64,000 nucleotides of DNA from Lentzea fradiae. Lineage in GTDB: Bacteria; Actinomycetota; Actinomycetes; Mycobacteriales; Pseudonocardiaceae. Shown one piece after another: positions 18,201-25,199 of the stretch (position 1 is the stretch's first letter; the number at the start of each line of letters is the position of its first letter). Both the position numbers and the translations under genes were made by a program. The notes under the pieces were generated by a model that saw nothing but the letters and a program-made list of their open reading frames with translations, did not search any database and was not told where the DNA came from. The stretch covers positions 62,001 through 126,000 of the forward strand of contig NZ_FNCC01000013.1 of assembly GCF_900100955.1 (NCBI RefSeq). Reading direction: 5' to 3'.

Positions 18201-19411
18201 ACGGCGCCGACGCCAGGGACCGCGGCGACGACCCCCAGGGCCAGGACGCCCAGGACCAGGACGCCCAGGACCAGGACGCCCAGAACCAGCACCAGGACCC
18301 CGACGAGGACCCGGAGTTCACCCCGCCCCCGCGGGACCGGGTCATCTCCCCGGACGACCCGGCGTTCACCGAGCGGTTCGTCGAGTTCGACCGGCCCACG
18401 CACCAGCCGGTCGACCCGGCCAACCCCGACGCGCCTCGCCAGCCGCTCAACAGGCACGACGAGATCGTGGCGCCGCACCGCGACCGCGACGCGGTGCCGG
18501 ACGGCAACACCCAGCCGGACGACCTCAGGCCGGTCGCGAACCCGGAGACCGTGCCGGTGCCGCTGCGCGACCACCAGCCGCTGGAGCCGTGGACCGAGTA
18601 CCCGGTCCGCAACGAGAACGGCACGCGCACGACGTTCATCACCGACGGCGACGGCAACGTGAAGTGGGTCGAGGCCACGCCGGGCCGCCAGGACATGGCG
18701 ATCGACGGCAAGGGCAAGTGGTCCGGGTTCAACCCCGACCTCAGCCACCCGTTGCTGCCGGACGCCAAGTACCAGGTGCCGAACACCCACAACAGCGAGA
18801 AGATGCTGGCCTTCCACACCGACTCGCACGGGCAGACCGACTCGATGACCGGTGACGTCGAGGCGGGCGGGCAGAACAAGAACTACCGCGACGACGACTC
18901 CACCAGGGGCGCCCAGCAGCGCGCCTACCAGGAGGGCGAGGCCGCGTACCCGAGCAACCCGCCGGGCGACCGCACGCTCACGCCGGAGGAGCTGGAGAAC
19001 TCGCGCGTCAAGTGGGCGGGCGGTCACCTGCTCGCCAACGAGCTGGGCGGTCTCGGCGAGTACCTCAACATGCACGGGCAGATGGCGGCGTCCAACTCCG
19101 GCAACGCGCGCGACGGCTGGTTCCACGCCCCGTCGTGGCGGGCCAAGGAGACCGAGCTCGCCGACTTCGCGAAGCAGCCCCACCAGGACATCCAGAACTA
19201 CCAGGTGCGGGCCACGCGCGAGGCCGACGGCGTGCCGAACGAGGTGACCATGCGCTGGCAGGAGGTCACCTACAAGCAGAACCCCGACGGTACGGTCGTG
19301 CACGGTCCCGACGGCAAGCCGGTCGTGGACAACGTGGTGACCAAGGAACGGGTCTTCCCGAACCGCCCGGAGGTGAACTATGGACCCCAGAACCGCTACA
19401 AGGGCCGGTGA
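15281..19411 (+). CDS. type VII secreted polymorphic toxin with C-terminal His-Asn nuclease domain
   Basis: A 1376-residue protein. Residues 1-285 are helical and WXG100-like with the W-T-G turn at 135-137 and hydrophobic helices (160-215). Residues about 290-830 are a Ser/Pro then Pro/His/Asp-rich low-complexity linker. Residues about 835-940 form a compact domain with His852 (TADVHVTP) and Cys891 (RLIGCDAA), resembling caspase-like processing domains of polymorphic toxins (inference). Residues about 1120-1376 match the DNA/RNA non-specific endonuclease family: GGHLLANELGG (His1249), GEYLNMHGQMAASN and flanking WHGP-like strands. B. subtilis YeeF is an LXG toxin with such a domain, paired with YezG. 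YezG-like genes follow here. The gene overlaps its neighbours at both ends. Confidence 0.9.
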   Translation: MSTPNPLVAQAPAEPSGFFNAGTGDNGWATGFSIADSAMDAYKGISDGNWIEGGLGVVGLVADAASMAIDPFGTLLSSAAAFLMEHMQPLKEALDWLAGDPPVIQSYSTTWNNVSQELGKVAADYKAAVDTTSSWTGAAADAYRKAAGEQLDALSGAASTAGSVGTVVSVMGMVVGFVREMVRDLIADLVAKLITWVLEAVFTLGFGTPVIVAQAVTAISKWATRIGELIQKLIKTIKKVSPLLGRLVEIFTKIMKVVGKIVGKVTGLDVISTKNIKAGGFFQRGGSPDVTPSGTPSSPGSSSSPSNGSPSSTPDSSPSSPSSPSSPDGSPSSPSSPSPSSSSPSSTPDASSPTRTPDGSSPTSAPSTGPSRTPDSSSPDAPSRTPDSGSSSPSRTPDSSPAPSSTRTPDSSPSSSPDAPLARNTGQTVQSSVAPPEAPARADVPQAPARTPDSSPSTTPSQSGPVGGGAPNAGGNAPSSPSAGRPQTGGQGWTGTPGSRGDLGASAPAPRTPDTSTSASRADAPARPSSMPTAPSSPSTPMSPSAPPGMPNSGMPHGGAPSGGMPHSPSAPHAPSAPHSPNAPHSPSAPHGPNSAAPNAPRPDATPPSRATAPSSAPATPFAGTPHSPSAPHGPSAPHGPSAPHGPAAGFPHHPNAPHAPSPGAPHSPNAPSAPAHRPDAPQGRPQGPNVPQHGGPNPPSRPDAFTPPPGSPHTRPDAPHGGPNQPSRPDAPHHAPDRPRDTTPAGPHDRPRTDAPHHDAPHSDTPGSDTPGSDRPHHDRPDSDGPTNDSPHHDGPDGDGPPADRPSPEEAHARHAEQTPAGISHHGGDGDMGDLPHRVPEDPRFFTADVHVTPDGRARIGGHDYTPAEYADMLRRGGYDGSRPVRLIGCDAASNDFAQQLSRHLDAPVVAPTRPAWTDSSGRVFTSDPEIGPDGTRSPRIPPNGEWETHHPDGSRTRASDDGYAPGSDRDTDGADARDRGDDPQGQDAQDQDAQDQDAQNQHQDPDEDPEFTPPPRDRVISPDDPAFTERFVEFDRPTHQPVDPANPDAPRQPLNRHDEIVAPHRDRDAVPDGNTQPDDLRPVANPETVPVPLRDHQPLEPWTEYPVRNENGTRTTFITDGDGNVKWVEATPGRQDMAIDGKGKWSGFNPDLSHPLLPDAKYQVPNTHNSEKMLAFHTDSHGQTDSMTGDVEAGGQNKNYRDDDSTRGAQQRAYQEGEAAYPSNPPGDRTLTPEELENSRVKWAGGHLLANELGGLGEYLNMHGQMAASNSGNARDGWFHAPSWRAKETELADFAKQPHQDIQNYQVRATREADGVPNEVTMRWQEVTYKQNPDGTVVHGPDGKPVVDNVVTKERVFPNRPEVNYGPQNRYKGR
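16140..17700 (+). repeat. low-complexity repetitive linker coding region
   Basis: Inside the toxin gene, degenerate tandem units encode Ser-Pro-Ser, then Ala-Pro-His-Ser/Gly-Pro, then Asp/His-rich repeats. Around 17180-17220 two near-identical 18-bp copies of GGCCCGTCGGCACCGCAC stand in tandem. Such tracts are prone to slippage, so length may vary between strains. Confidence 0.8.
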
Positions 19412-19838
19412 GCTGCTCGCCCTGCTGGAGGCGGGTGCCCCGGTCGGCTGGAACCGCGTCACCCTCGACGTCTGGGCGAACGTCCTGTCGTACGAGCTGT
19501 CCGCGTCCGCCCAGGACGCGCAGGGCCGGTTCGCGGGCGAGGTGCGGCTGGCGGAGATCACCGACCAGCTGCAGGAGCTCCGCGAGGAGATGTACGAGGA
19601 GGGGCGCGGCACCTGGCTGTCGGCGCGGTTCGTGCTGCACCGCGGCGGCGAGCCGGAGGTGACGTTCAACTTCGACGAGGACCCGCGGTGGTCGCCCGAG
19701 CTGCACCCGATGATGTTCGTGCGCGACCTGGAGGCGTTCCCACGCACCGACGAGCACGTCCCGGACTGGCTGCGCGAGACCGTCGAACGCGGCCTGGAGC
19801 TGCAGCGCGCGCACGAGGCGGGTCTCGACCGGCAGTAG
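19380..19838 (+). CDS. YezG-like immunity protein 1
   Basis: A 152-residue cytoplasmic protein starting inside the toxin gene (32-bp overlap), the usual position for a cognate immunity gene. It carries the YezG-type pattern: GWNRVTLDVW near the start, LREEMYEEGRGTWLSARF in the middle, FNFDEDPRW, and the ending DLEAFPRTDEHVPDWLRE. YezG neutralises the nuclease toxin YeeF in B. subtilis, so this protein most likely binds the toxin C-terminal domain. Acidic overall, as nuclease inhibitors often are. Confidence 0.83.
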   Translation: MDPRTATRAGELLALLEAGAPVGWNRVTLDVWANVLSYELSASAQDAQGRFAGEVRLAEITDQLQELREEMYEEGRGTWLSARFVLHRGGEPEVTFNFDEDPRWSPELHPMMFVRDLEAFPRTDEHVPDWLRETVERGLELQRAHEAGLDRQ

Positions 19839-19881
19839 GCTGGCCCGCGCCCGACCGCGACAGATGGAGGAAGCGAACACC

Positions 19882-20319
19882 ATGCCGAACTGGCCCGCGC
19901 TCAGCCCGGTGGAGCAGCAGGAGAAGCTCGCGGAGATCACCCAGGAGATCCTCCCGACCCTGCCCCAGGGGTGGTCGCGCCTGGTGCTGCGCGCCAAGAT
20001 GATCGGCCCGCACAGCGAGGCCGACACGGGCGTGAAGATGGGCGACGGCTCGGTGCGCGGCTGGTCGTTCCCGCCGGAGGTGTGGCGGAAGTTCCAGCAG
20101 CTGCGCAAGGGCATGTACGCCGAGGGCCTCGGCTCGTGGGTGGAGTTCGAGTACGTCCTCGACCCGCCCGGCAAGTTCTCCATCCGCTACAACCGCGACG
20201 AGGCCCCGAACTTCGACGCGGCCCCGTCGCCGGAGAACTTCGCCACCGAGCAGAAGTGGTTCCCGCGCTCGGACGAGCAGATGCCGGAGTGGTTCCGCCG
20301 GGGCCTCACGCCCGCCTGA
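19882..20319 (+). CDS. YezG-like immunity protein 2
   Basis: A 145-residue paralogue of the preceding gene, 43 bp downstream. Shared positions: ILPTLPQGWSRLVL, LRKGMYAEGLGSWVEFEY, IRYNRDEAPNF and WFPRSDEQMPEWFRR. It has a GGAGG Shine-Dalgarno about ten bases before ATG 19882. Sequence divergence from copy 1 is large, so it may protect against a different toxin variant rather than being a simple duplicate. It ends 6 bp from the convergent gene. Confidence 0.8.
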   Translation: MPNWPALSPVEQQEKLAEITQEILPTLPQGWSRLVLRAKMIGPHSEADTGVKMGDGSVRGWSFPPEVWRKFQQLRKGMYAEGLGSWVEFEYVLDPPGKFSIRYNRDEAPNFDAAPSPENFATEQKWFPRSDEQMPEWFRRGLTPA

Positions 20320-20324
20320 CCCGG

Positions 20325-21503
20325 TCAGTCGGTCTGCTTGTTCCTGGACGCCTTCCACTGCTTCCACGGCACGGTCCCGAAGTCCTGCCAGTGCCGGAAC
20401 CGCGCGGAATCGTCAGGGGGCACCGCGGGGTCGACCGTGCCCACCTTGGCCGACCCCCGTGCCGGGATCCGGGAGGCGTGCTGCAACGCGTCTCTGAACT
20501 CGCCCCAGACCCCTTCGGCCTTGACGGCCATCTCCTTGTTCAGCGACTCGAAGAGGGTCGCGAGGTCCGCCAGGCAGTTGCCGGAGGAGAACCCCTCGAC
20601 GGCCGCGTCGACGGCGGTCCAGCCGTACTTGGTGGCGAAAAGCACGTCCATGGCGTCGTTGAGCCGGCTGGTGAGCCAGGTGTTGCTCAAGAACTCCGGG
20701 ATCGCGATCTTTCCCACGGCCTCGGCCCTGCTCGCCTTCTCCCCCTCGGTGTAGACCTTCACCACCAGGTCCCGGAGCTCCCGCAGGTCGGCCGCCCGCT
20801 TCTTCTTGTCGTCCACGCTCCGGAGCTTGGCTCTGACGTGCTCGACGACCTGCCGCCGCAGGCCCAGCTCGGCCGCCTCCGTCTTCTGCGACAGCAGCTT
20901 GGTGACGGCCAGGGGGATCTCCGGCAGGACCGCCTTGTACTTCTCGGTGTAGTAGACCAGCCCCTGGGTCGCCTTCAACGGCCCGCCCCAGGTCTTGCCC
21001 TGCAGGTCGCGGCTCTGGATCTCGGCGGCGACCGCGGCACCGTAGGCAGCGCCCTCTCCCGCACGGCCCTGCCCACCGCCGCAGGACACGAACTTGAACG
21101 CGGTGTCCTGCTGCAACGCGCGCTCGGGTTTGTGGACCGCCTTGGCGAACTTGCGCGGTTCCAGCCCGCCGAGCTCGCTGCGGTTGCCGTGGCCGTAGAA
21201 GACCGAGGGCTCGGTGGTGGGCGACGGCGGGAACACCCAGTCGTCCTTCCACCCGTGCTGCCCGCCCACGCCGGCATACTTGGCGGCCAGCGCTCGTCCG
21301 ATCTCGTCGACCTCGGCGTCCCCCACCGACCTGTGCATGCCGCACTCGTACGGGTTGGGCATGCGCACCATCAGCCGCTGCACGGCCCGGTTTCCGGCGA
21401 GCTGCTGCAACCCCAGGAGGTGGTGGGCCGGTGGCCCGCCCGCGCGGACCGCGGCCGACGGCCTCGACATGCGCCCCTGCTCCGGTTCGGCGTGTTCTTC
21501 CAC
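20325..21503 (-). CDS. protein with eCIS-cargo-like N-terminal motif and caspase-like His/Cys block
   Basis: A 392-residue protein with no signal peptide. Residues 27-44 read HHLLGLQQLAGNRAVQRL, matching the LxxLQxxAGNxAVxxL segment common in actinobacterial proteins linked to extracellular contractile injection systems, often ahead of DUF4157. DUF4157 itself is absent. Residues about 95-200 show SVFYGHGN (His105) and FKFVSCGGGQG (Cys141), with hydrophobic strands before each, the pattern of clan CD (caspase-fold) peptidases; this is inference. The C-terminal 190 residues are helical and unrecognised. The GTG start at 21503 has GAGGG upstream; ATG 21470 is an alternative. It faces the immunity genes tail to tail. 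Confidence 0.7.
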   Translation of the reverse strand: MEEHAEPEQGRMSRPSAAVRAGGPPAHHLLGLQQLAGNRAVQRLMVRMPNPYECGMHRSVGDAEVDEIGRALAAKYAGVGGQHGWKDDWVFPPSPTTEPSVFYGHGNRSELGGLEPRKFAKAVHKPERALQQDTAFKFVSCGGGQGRAGEGAAYGAAVAAEIQSRDLQGKTWGGPLKATQGLVYYTEKYKAVLPEIPLAVTKLLSQKTEAAELGLRRQVVEHVRAKLRSVDDKKKRAADLRELRDLVVKVYTEGEKASRAEAVGKIAIPEFLSNTWLTSRLNDAMDVLFATKYGWTAVDAAVEGFSSGNCLADLATLFESLNKEMAVKAEGVWGEFRDALQHASRIPARGSAKVGTVDPAVPPDDSARFRHWQDFGTVPWKQWKASRNKQTD

Positions 21504-21778
21504 TGCGCACCGCCCTCATGAGGAGAAGGGACATCCGCTGGCAGGGACCGTTCACGCTACCGGCGGCAACGGGTTCGGGACACCGGCGGCGAGAGCGGTG
21601 ATTCCTGCCCGTCCGGGCGGACGGACGGGCTCCGCGCACCGGCGGCCTGGTCCGGTGGACCACGTCGTGGACCCACTACCAGTAGCTGTCGCGCGCCCTT
21701 CGCCGTGACCGCCCCGCGCGTCCCGCGGCCGCCCGATAAGATCAGCGAGGTTTCACGGGGAGAGGGGCGAGGACCACC

Positions 21779-22708
21779 ATGAGCCAGCCGGCGACACCGC
21801 TGAGCGACCAGGACCAGCAGCAGCTCGTGCGTCAGCTCGGGCGCGCCATGCTGCCGGCCGTACCTCAGGGCTGGCAGCGCATCCGGGCCGAGTACCGCGC
21901 CGCAGGCAGGCACATCGAGGTCGACCTGGCCTTCGCCGGGCCCGACGGGCAGTTCCGGCCGGTGCGGCCGCCGATGGACGTCGTGCAGATGTTCGGGCAG
22001 CTGCGCGCGGGCATGTACCACCCGGACCGCGGGACGTGGCTGCACGCGTTGTACGAGATCGAGGCGCCCGCGGCGTTCACGGTCGACTTCAACGCCGAGG
22101 AGGAGCCGCGCTGGCGCAACGCTCCGCCGCCCATCGGCTTCCGCGACGAGCTGCAGACGTTCCCGCGTCCCGACCGGCTGATCCCGGACTGGTGGCGTCA
22201 GCGCGTCGGCCTGCCGCCGCTGCCCCCGCAGGAGCCCGCTCCCCAGCCGCAGCAGGAGTTCCAGGCCCCGCCGCCTCAGCAGCAGGAGTACCAGGTCCCT
22301 CCGCAGGCCCCGCAGCAGCCGGCCCCGGCGGGTGAGCTGCGGACGGCGCGCGTGTACGACGGCAAGAACGACGACGGCCGGATCGTCGTCAACCGCCAGC
22401 CCGTCGACCCGCAGCTGGTGGACGGCCTGCTGAACTACCTCGAGTCTGCGCCGGTCGTGCTCGCCGCGCGCAGCTACGACCTCGACGAGTTCTCGCAGAG
22501 CGGCGAGCAGGACGTGCCGCTGAACTTCCGCACCGACGGCACCTGGATCTGGGCCGGCGCCGTGCCGCACTACCTGCGCAAGTACGGCCTGCCGCCGGAG
22601 CCGGAGCTGGTGGCGCACGCCGCGGCGCGCGGGTTCCAGGTCGGCGAGGTGCCCGAGCAGACGCAGGACCGCGCGGTCTCGATCATCACGGGTCAGGGCC
22701 AGGGCTGA
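21779..22708 (+). CDS. YezG-like protein fused to a C-terminal domain of unknown function
   Basis: A 309-residue protein. Residues 1-150 are a third YezG-like domain (MLPAVPQGWQRIRAEY, LRAGMYHPDRGTWLHALY, FNAEEEPRW, FPRPDRLIPDWWRQR). A Pro/Gln linker follows (PQPQQEFQAPPPQQQEY). Residues about 185-309 are a separate domain containing VPLNFRTDGTWIWAGAVPHYLRKYG and GLPPEPELVAHAAARGFQ, which recurs in actinobacterial proteins near toxins but has no name I can give. GGGGAGAGGGG precedes ATG 21779. The two-domain form could recognise two partners. Confidence 0.78.
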   Translation: MSQPATPLSDQDQQQLVRQLGRAMLPAVPQGWQRIRAEYRAAGRHIEVDLAFAGPDGQFRPVRPPMDVVQMFGQLRAGMYHPDRGTWLHALYEIEAPAAFTVDFNAEEEPRWRNAPPPIGFRDELQTFPRPDRLIPDWWRQRVGLPPLPPQEPAPQPQQEFQAPPPQQQEYQVPPQAPQQPAPAGELRTARVYDGKNDDGRIVVNRQPVDPQLVDGLLNYLESAPVVLAARSYDLDEFSQSGEQDVPLNFRTDGTWIWAGAVPHYLRKYGLPPEPELVAHAAARGFQVGEVPEQTQDRAVSIITGQGQG

Positions 22709-22774
22709 CCGTCCCCGCACCGGGACGAGGGTCTCCGGTTGCCGGGTCCACCGGCAACCGCGACGATCTCGCGC

Positions 22775-23320
22775 ATGCGACGTTGGTGGCTCTTCACGGT
22801 GCGCGGCGTGTTCGCCGTCCTGTTCGGCCTGGCCGCCCTGGTGTGGCCGGGGCTCACGCTCGTCGCCCTGATCGTCCTGTGGGGCGCGTACGTGTTCTTC
22901 GACGGCCTCGTGCTGCTGTACCTGACGCTCGCCCACCGGGCATGGCCGGCGCGCTGGGCCCTCGGCCTGATCGGCGTTACGGGGGTGGCCACCGGTCTCG
23001 TCGCGTGGTTCTGGCCGGGCCTCACCGCGACGGCGTTCCTGCTGGTCATCGCGGTTTGGACGCTCGTCACCGGTGTCGTGCAGATCGTCGACGCGGTCCG
23101 GCTGCGCGCGGTGATGCGCAACGAGTGGTTCTACGTCGTCACGGGCGTGCTGACCGTCGTGCTGGGTGTCCTGCTCGTCCTGAACCCGGAAGCGGGCGCG
23201 TTGGCGTTCGTGATCACGATCGGGGTCTTCGCGATCCTGTGGGGTGTCGTGCTGGTGCTGTTCAGCCTGCGGCTGAGGCAGTTCGACGGCGGTCGCGCAC
23301 GGCACGCACACCGAGCGTGA
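22775..23320 (+). CDS. HdeD/DUF308-family membrane protein
   Basis: A 181-residue protein with six hydrophobic helices arranged as three hairpins, with the repeated pattern GVFAVLFGLAALVWPGLTL, GVATGLVAWFWPGLTATAFL and GVLTVVLGVLLVLNPEAG typical of HdeD. HdeD in E. coli contributes to acid resistance at high cell density; the role in actinomycetes is not known. ATG 22775 is chosen over TTG 22739 because it directly precedes the first helix. The end overlaps the convergent glycosyltransferase gene by 59 bp. Confidence 0.9.
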   Translation: MRRWWLFTVRGVFAVLFGLAALVWPGLTLVALIVLWGAYVFFDGLVLLYLTLAHRAWPARWALGLIGVTGVATGLVAWFWPGLTATAFLLVIAVWTLVTGVVQIVDAVRLRAVMRNEWFYVVTGVLTVVLGVLLVLNPEAGALAFVITIGVFAILWGVVLVLFSLRLRQFDGGRARHAHRA

Positions 23321-24431
23321 CCAGCACGGCGATCCCGATCAGCACGTAGAGGTTGCCGACCAGCTGCTGCCACCACGACCAGTCGCGTTCCACGTCGTTG
23401 TCGCGCGGGAAGAGCCAGTGCGGCCCGACCGCGAACACCGCCACGATCGCCCACGACGCCCAGTGGCGGCGCAACGCGGGCCGGGCGAGCAGCACGAGAG
23501 CCGGTGCGATCCACACCCAGTGGTGTCCCCACGACACGGGTGAGATCAGCAGTCCGCCGATCGCGACGACGAAGAACGCCTCGACGTCACCGAGCTGCGA
23601 CGCCACCCACCACACCGCCGCCACGACCAGAAGCGCCACCAGGAGCCACACGGCGACCTGGGCGCCGTCCTCCAGGCCGAAGCGCGCGAGCAGTCCGCGC
23701 ACCGACTGGTTCGACGCGTACGTCAGCCGTCCGACACGGCCCGGGTCGAGCAGGGCGTGCGTCCAGTACTCCTTCGCGTCGTCGAACGCAATGACGAACC
23801 CCAGCAGTCCGAAGAAGAAGAACGACCCGATGGACACGAAGACGGGCTTCCACTGCCGCCGCGCCACGAAGTACAACGCGAAGAACGCGGGCGTCAGCTT
23901 GATGGCCGCCGCGAGCCCGATGAGCGCGCCGCGCGGCCACCAGCGCGTGCGTTCGAGCAGGCAGTCCGCCATCACGAGCAGGCCGAGCAGCAGGTTGATC
24001 TGGCCGAACCACAGCGTCTCGCGCAGCGGGTCGAAGATCGTCGTCACCGCGGCGGCGCCCAGGCCCCAGCTGACGGCGGCAGGGCTCCAGCCGAGCACGC
24101 GCTGCGCCGCGAGCAGGCACAGCCCGGTGAGCATCGCGAGGTTCGCGAAGGCCACCGCGAAGATCGCGACCTCCAGCGGCACGATCGCGAGCAGCCCGAA
24201 CAGCGCGGCGGCGATCGGCGGGTAGGTGAACGGCAGGTCGGGTCCGCCGAGGGGGTTCGCGAAGCCGTCGACGTAGAGGGGGAGGTCCTTGAGGAACGCC
24301 ACCCCGCCGTTGCGGTAGACGCGCAGGTCGAGCGAGAAGCCCGACGGGCGGCTCATGATGTAGACGAGGGTGGCGACCATGACGGCGCCCCACGCCACCA
24401 CGACCCGCTTGGCCGAGCGGTCCAGCTGCAT
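23262..24431 (-). CDS. GT87-type polyprenol-phosphate mannosyltransferase
   Basis: A 389-residue GT-C fold membrane protein with about ten transmembrane helices. It matches the DUF2029/GT87 family that includes PimE, which adds alpha-1,2-mannose from polyprenyl-phosphate-mannose to phosphatidylinositol mannosides. The acidic loop after the first helix (SLDLRVYRNGG, Asp-x-x-Val-Tyr) carries the likely catalytic Asp. LPFTYPPIAAALF, WFGQINLLLGLLV, IKLTPAFFALYFV and ISPVSWGHHWVW are signature segments. The acceptor is unknown. Located in the cytoplasmic membrane with catalysis outside. Confidence 0.9.
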   Translation of the reverse strand: MQLDRSAKRVVVAWGAVMVATLVYIMSRPSGFSLDLRVYRNGGVAFLKDLPLYVDGFANPLGGPDLPFTYPPIAAALFGLLAIVPLEVAIFAVAFANLAMLTGLCLLAAQRVLGWSPAAVSWGLGAAAVTTIFDPLRETLWFGQINLLLGLLVMADCLLERTRWWPRGALIGLAAAIKLTPAFFALYFVARRQWKPVFVSIGSFFFFGLLGFVIAFDDAKEYWTHALLDPGRVGRLTYASNQSVRGLLARFGLEDGAQVAVWLLVALLVVAAVWWVASQLGDVEAFFVVAIGGLLISPVSWGHHWVWIAPALVLLARPALRRHWASWAIVAVFAVGPHWLFPRDNDVERDWSWWQQLVGNLYVLIGIAVLVTLGVRAVRDRRRTASAAG

Positions 24432-24559
24432 CGGGAAATGGTATCGATGCGCCTGCTGAGGCCCACGTCACCGTTGCACGGCGGGAAATCTCACGTAGCG
24501 TCGTGGAGTGGGTGCGCAAAGTGGAACTTTCGTCCTTGCCCCGTTCGTAGGGCGCACAA

Positions 24560-24589
24560 ATGCGCACGCACGGGATATTCTGTGCGCAT
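24560..24589. promoter_or_regulatory. inverted repeat overlapping the antitoxin start
   Basis: ATGCGCAC (24560-24567) and GTGCGCAT (24582-24589) form an 8-bp perfect inverted repeat with a 14-bp spacer; the right arm includes the first two bases of the antitoxin ATG. A further GCGCAC half-site is at 24552-24557 and a GTGCGC at 24512-24517. Likely site of antitoxin autorepression. Confidence 0.6.
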
Positions 24590-25172
24590 GAGTCCCGCAC
24601 TGGAGACGGTGCTGGCCAAGGCCGGCCTGCAGGTGAGCCCCGACGAGTTCCTCGACCTCGTGACCGACGCGGCACGACGGCTCGCTCCACCACACCCGGA
24701 ACCGGCCACGTACTTCACGCCCGACCAGCAGTCGGCGCTGCGGGACGTCGGTCTCGACCTGTCCCCCGCCGGCCCCGGCGACTCGAAGCCCCGCACCCGC
24801 ACCGTCGTGGCCCACGCGGTCCTGCGCGACTCGGCGCTGACCGTGAACGAGGCCGCGCGCCAGCTCCAGGTCGACACGAGCCGCATCCGCCACCGCCTCG
24901 GCGTCGGCAGGCTCGTCGGCTGGAAGGACAGGGGCAGCTGGCGGCTGCCCGCCTGGCAGTTCGCGGGCAACGGCGTGCTGCCGGGGCTGGAGGCCGTGCT
25001 GGCCGCGATCCCGTCCGACCAACCGGCGCTGGTGGTCGCCGCGTTCATGACGAAGCTGCAGGAGGACCTGCTGGTCGACGGCAAGCCCGCCACGCCCCGC
25101 GACTGGCTCCTCGCCGGAGGAGACCCGTGCCGCGTGGCAGACCTGGCCTCCGTGCTCGGCACACCCGCCTGA
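24588..25172 (+). CDS. Xre/MbcA/ParS-like antitoxin of a RES toxin-antitoxin pair
   Basis: A 194-residue protein immediately before a RES-domain gene (27-bp gap). The central helix-turn-helix (LTVNEAARQLQVDTSRIRHRL) resembles excisionase/Xre-type DNA binding, and the C-terminal part (LPAWQFAGNGVLPGLEAVLA ... TPRDWLLAGGDPCRVADLASVLG) has the MbcA/ParS toxin-binding character. RES antitoxins of this kind bind their toxin through the C-terminus and repress the operon. ATG 24588 lies at the edge of an inverted repeat, and no clear Shine-Dalgarno is present, so translation may be leaderless. Confidence 0.8.
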   Translation: MSPALETVLAKAGLQVSPDEFLDLVTDAARRLAPPHPEPATYFTPDQQSALRDVGLDLSPAGPGDSKPRTRTVVAHAVLRDSALTVNEAARQLQVDTSRIRHRLGVGRLVGWKDRGSWRLPAWQFAGNGVLPGLEAVLAAIPSDQPALVVAAFMTKLQEDLLVDGKPATPRDWLLAGGDPCRVADLASVLGTPA

Positions 25173-25199
25173 GCGTTCCCGAACACCGACAGGACCCGA

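Noticed and set aside
16661-19747. A 1028-residue open frame on the minus strand across the toxin gene
   Set aside because: It is a shadow of the GC-rich coding strand; the translation is Arg/Val-rich without any family, and the plus-strand protein has clear domains.
24560-24589. The repeat before the RES antitoxin as a transcription terminator
   Set aside because: The 14-bp spacer and its position over the start codon fit an operator better, and the upstream gene is on the other strand, pointing away.
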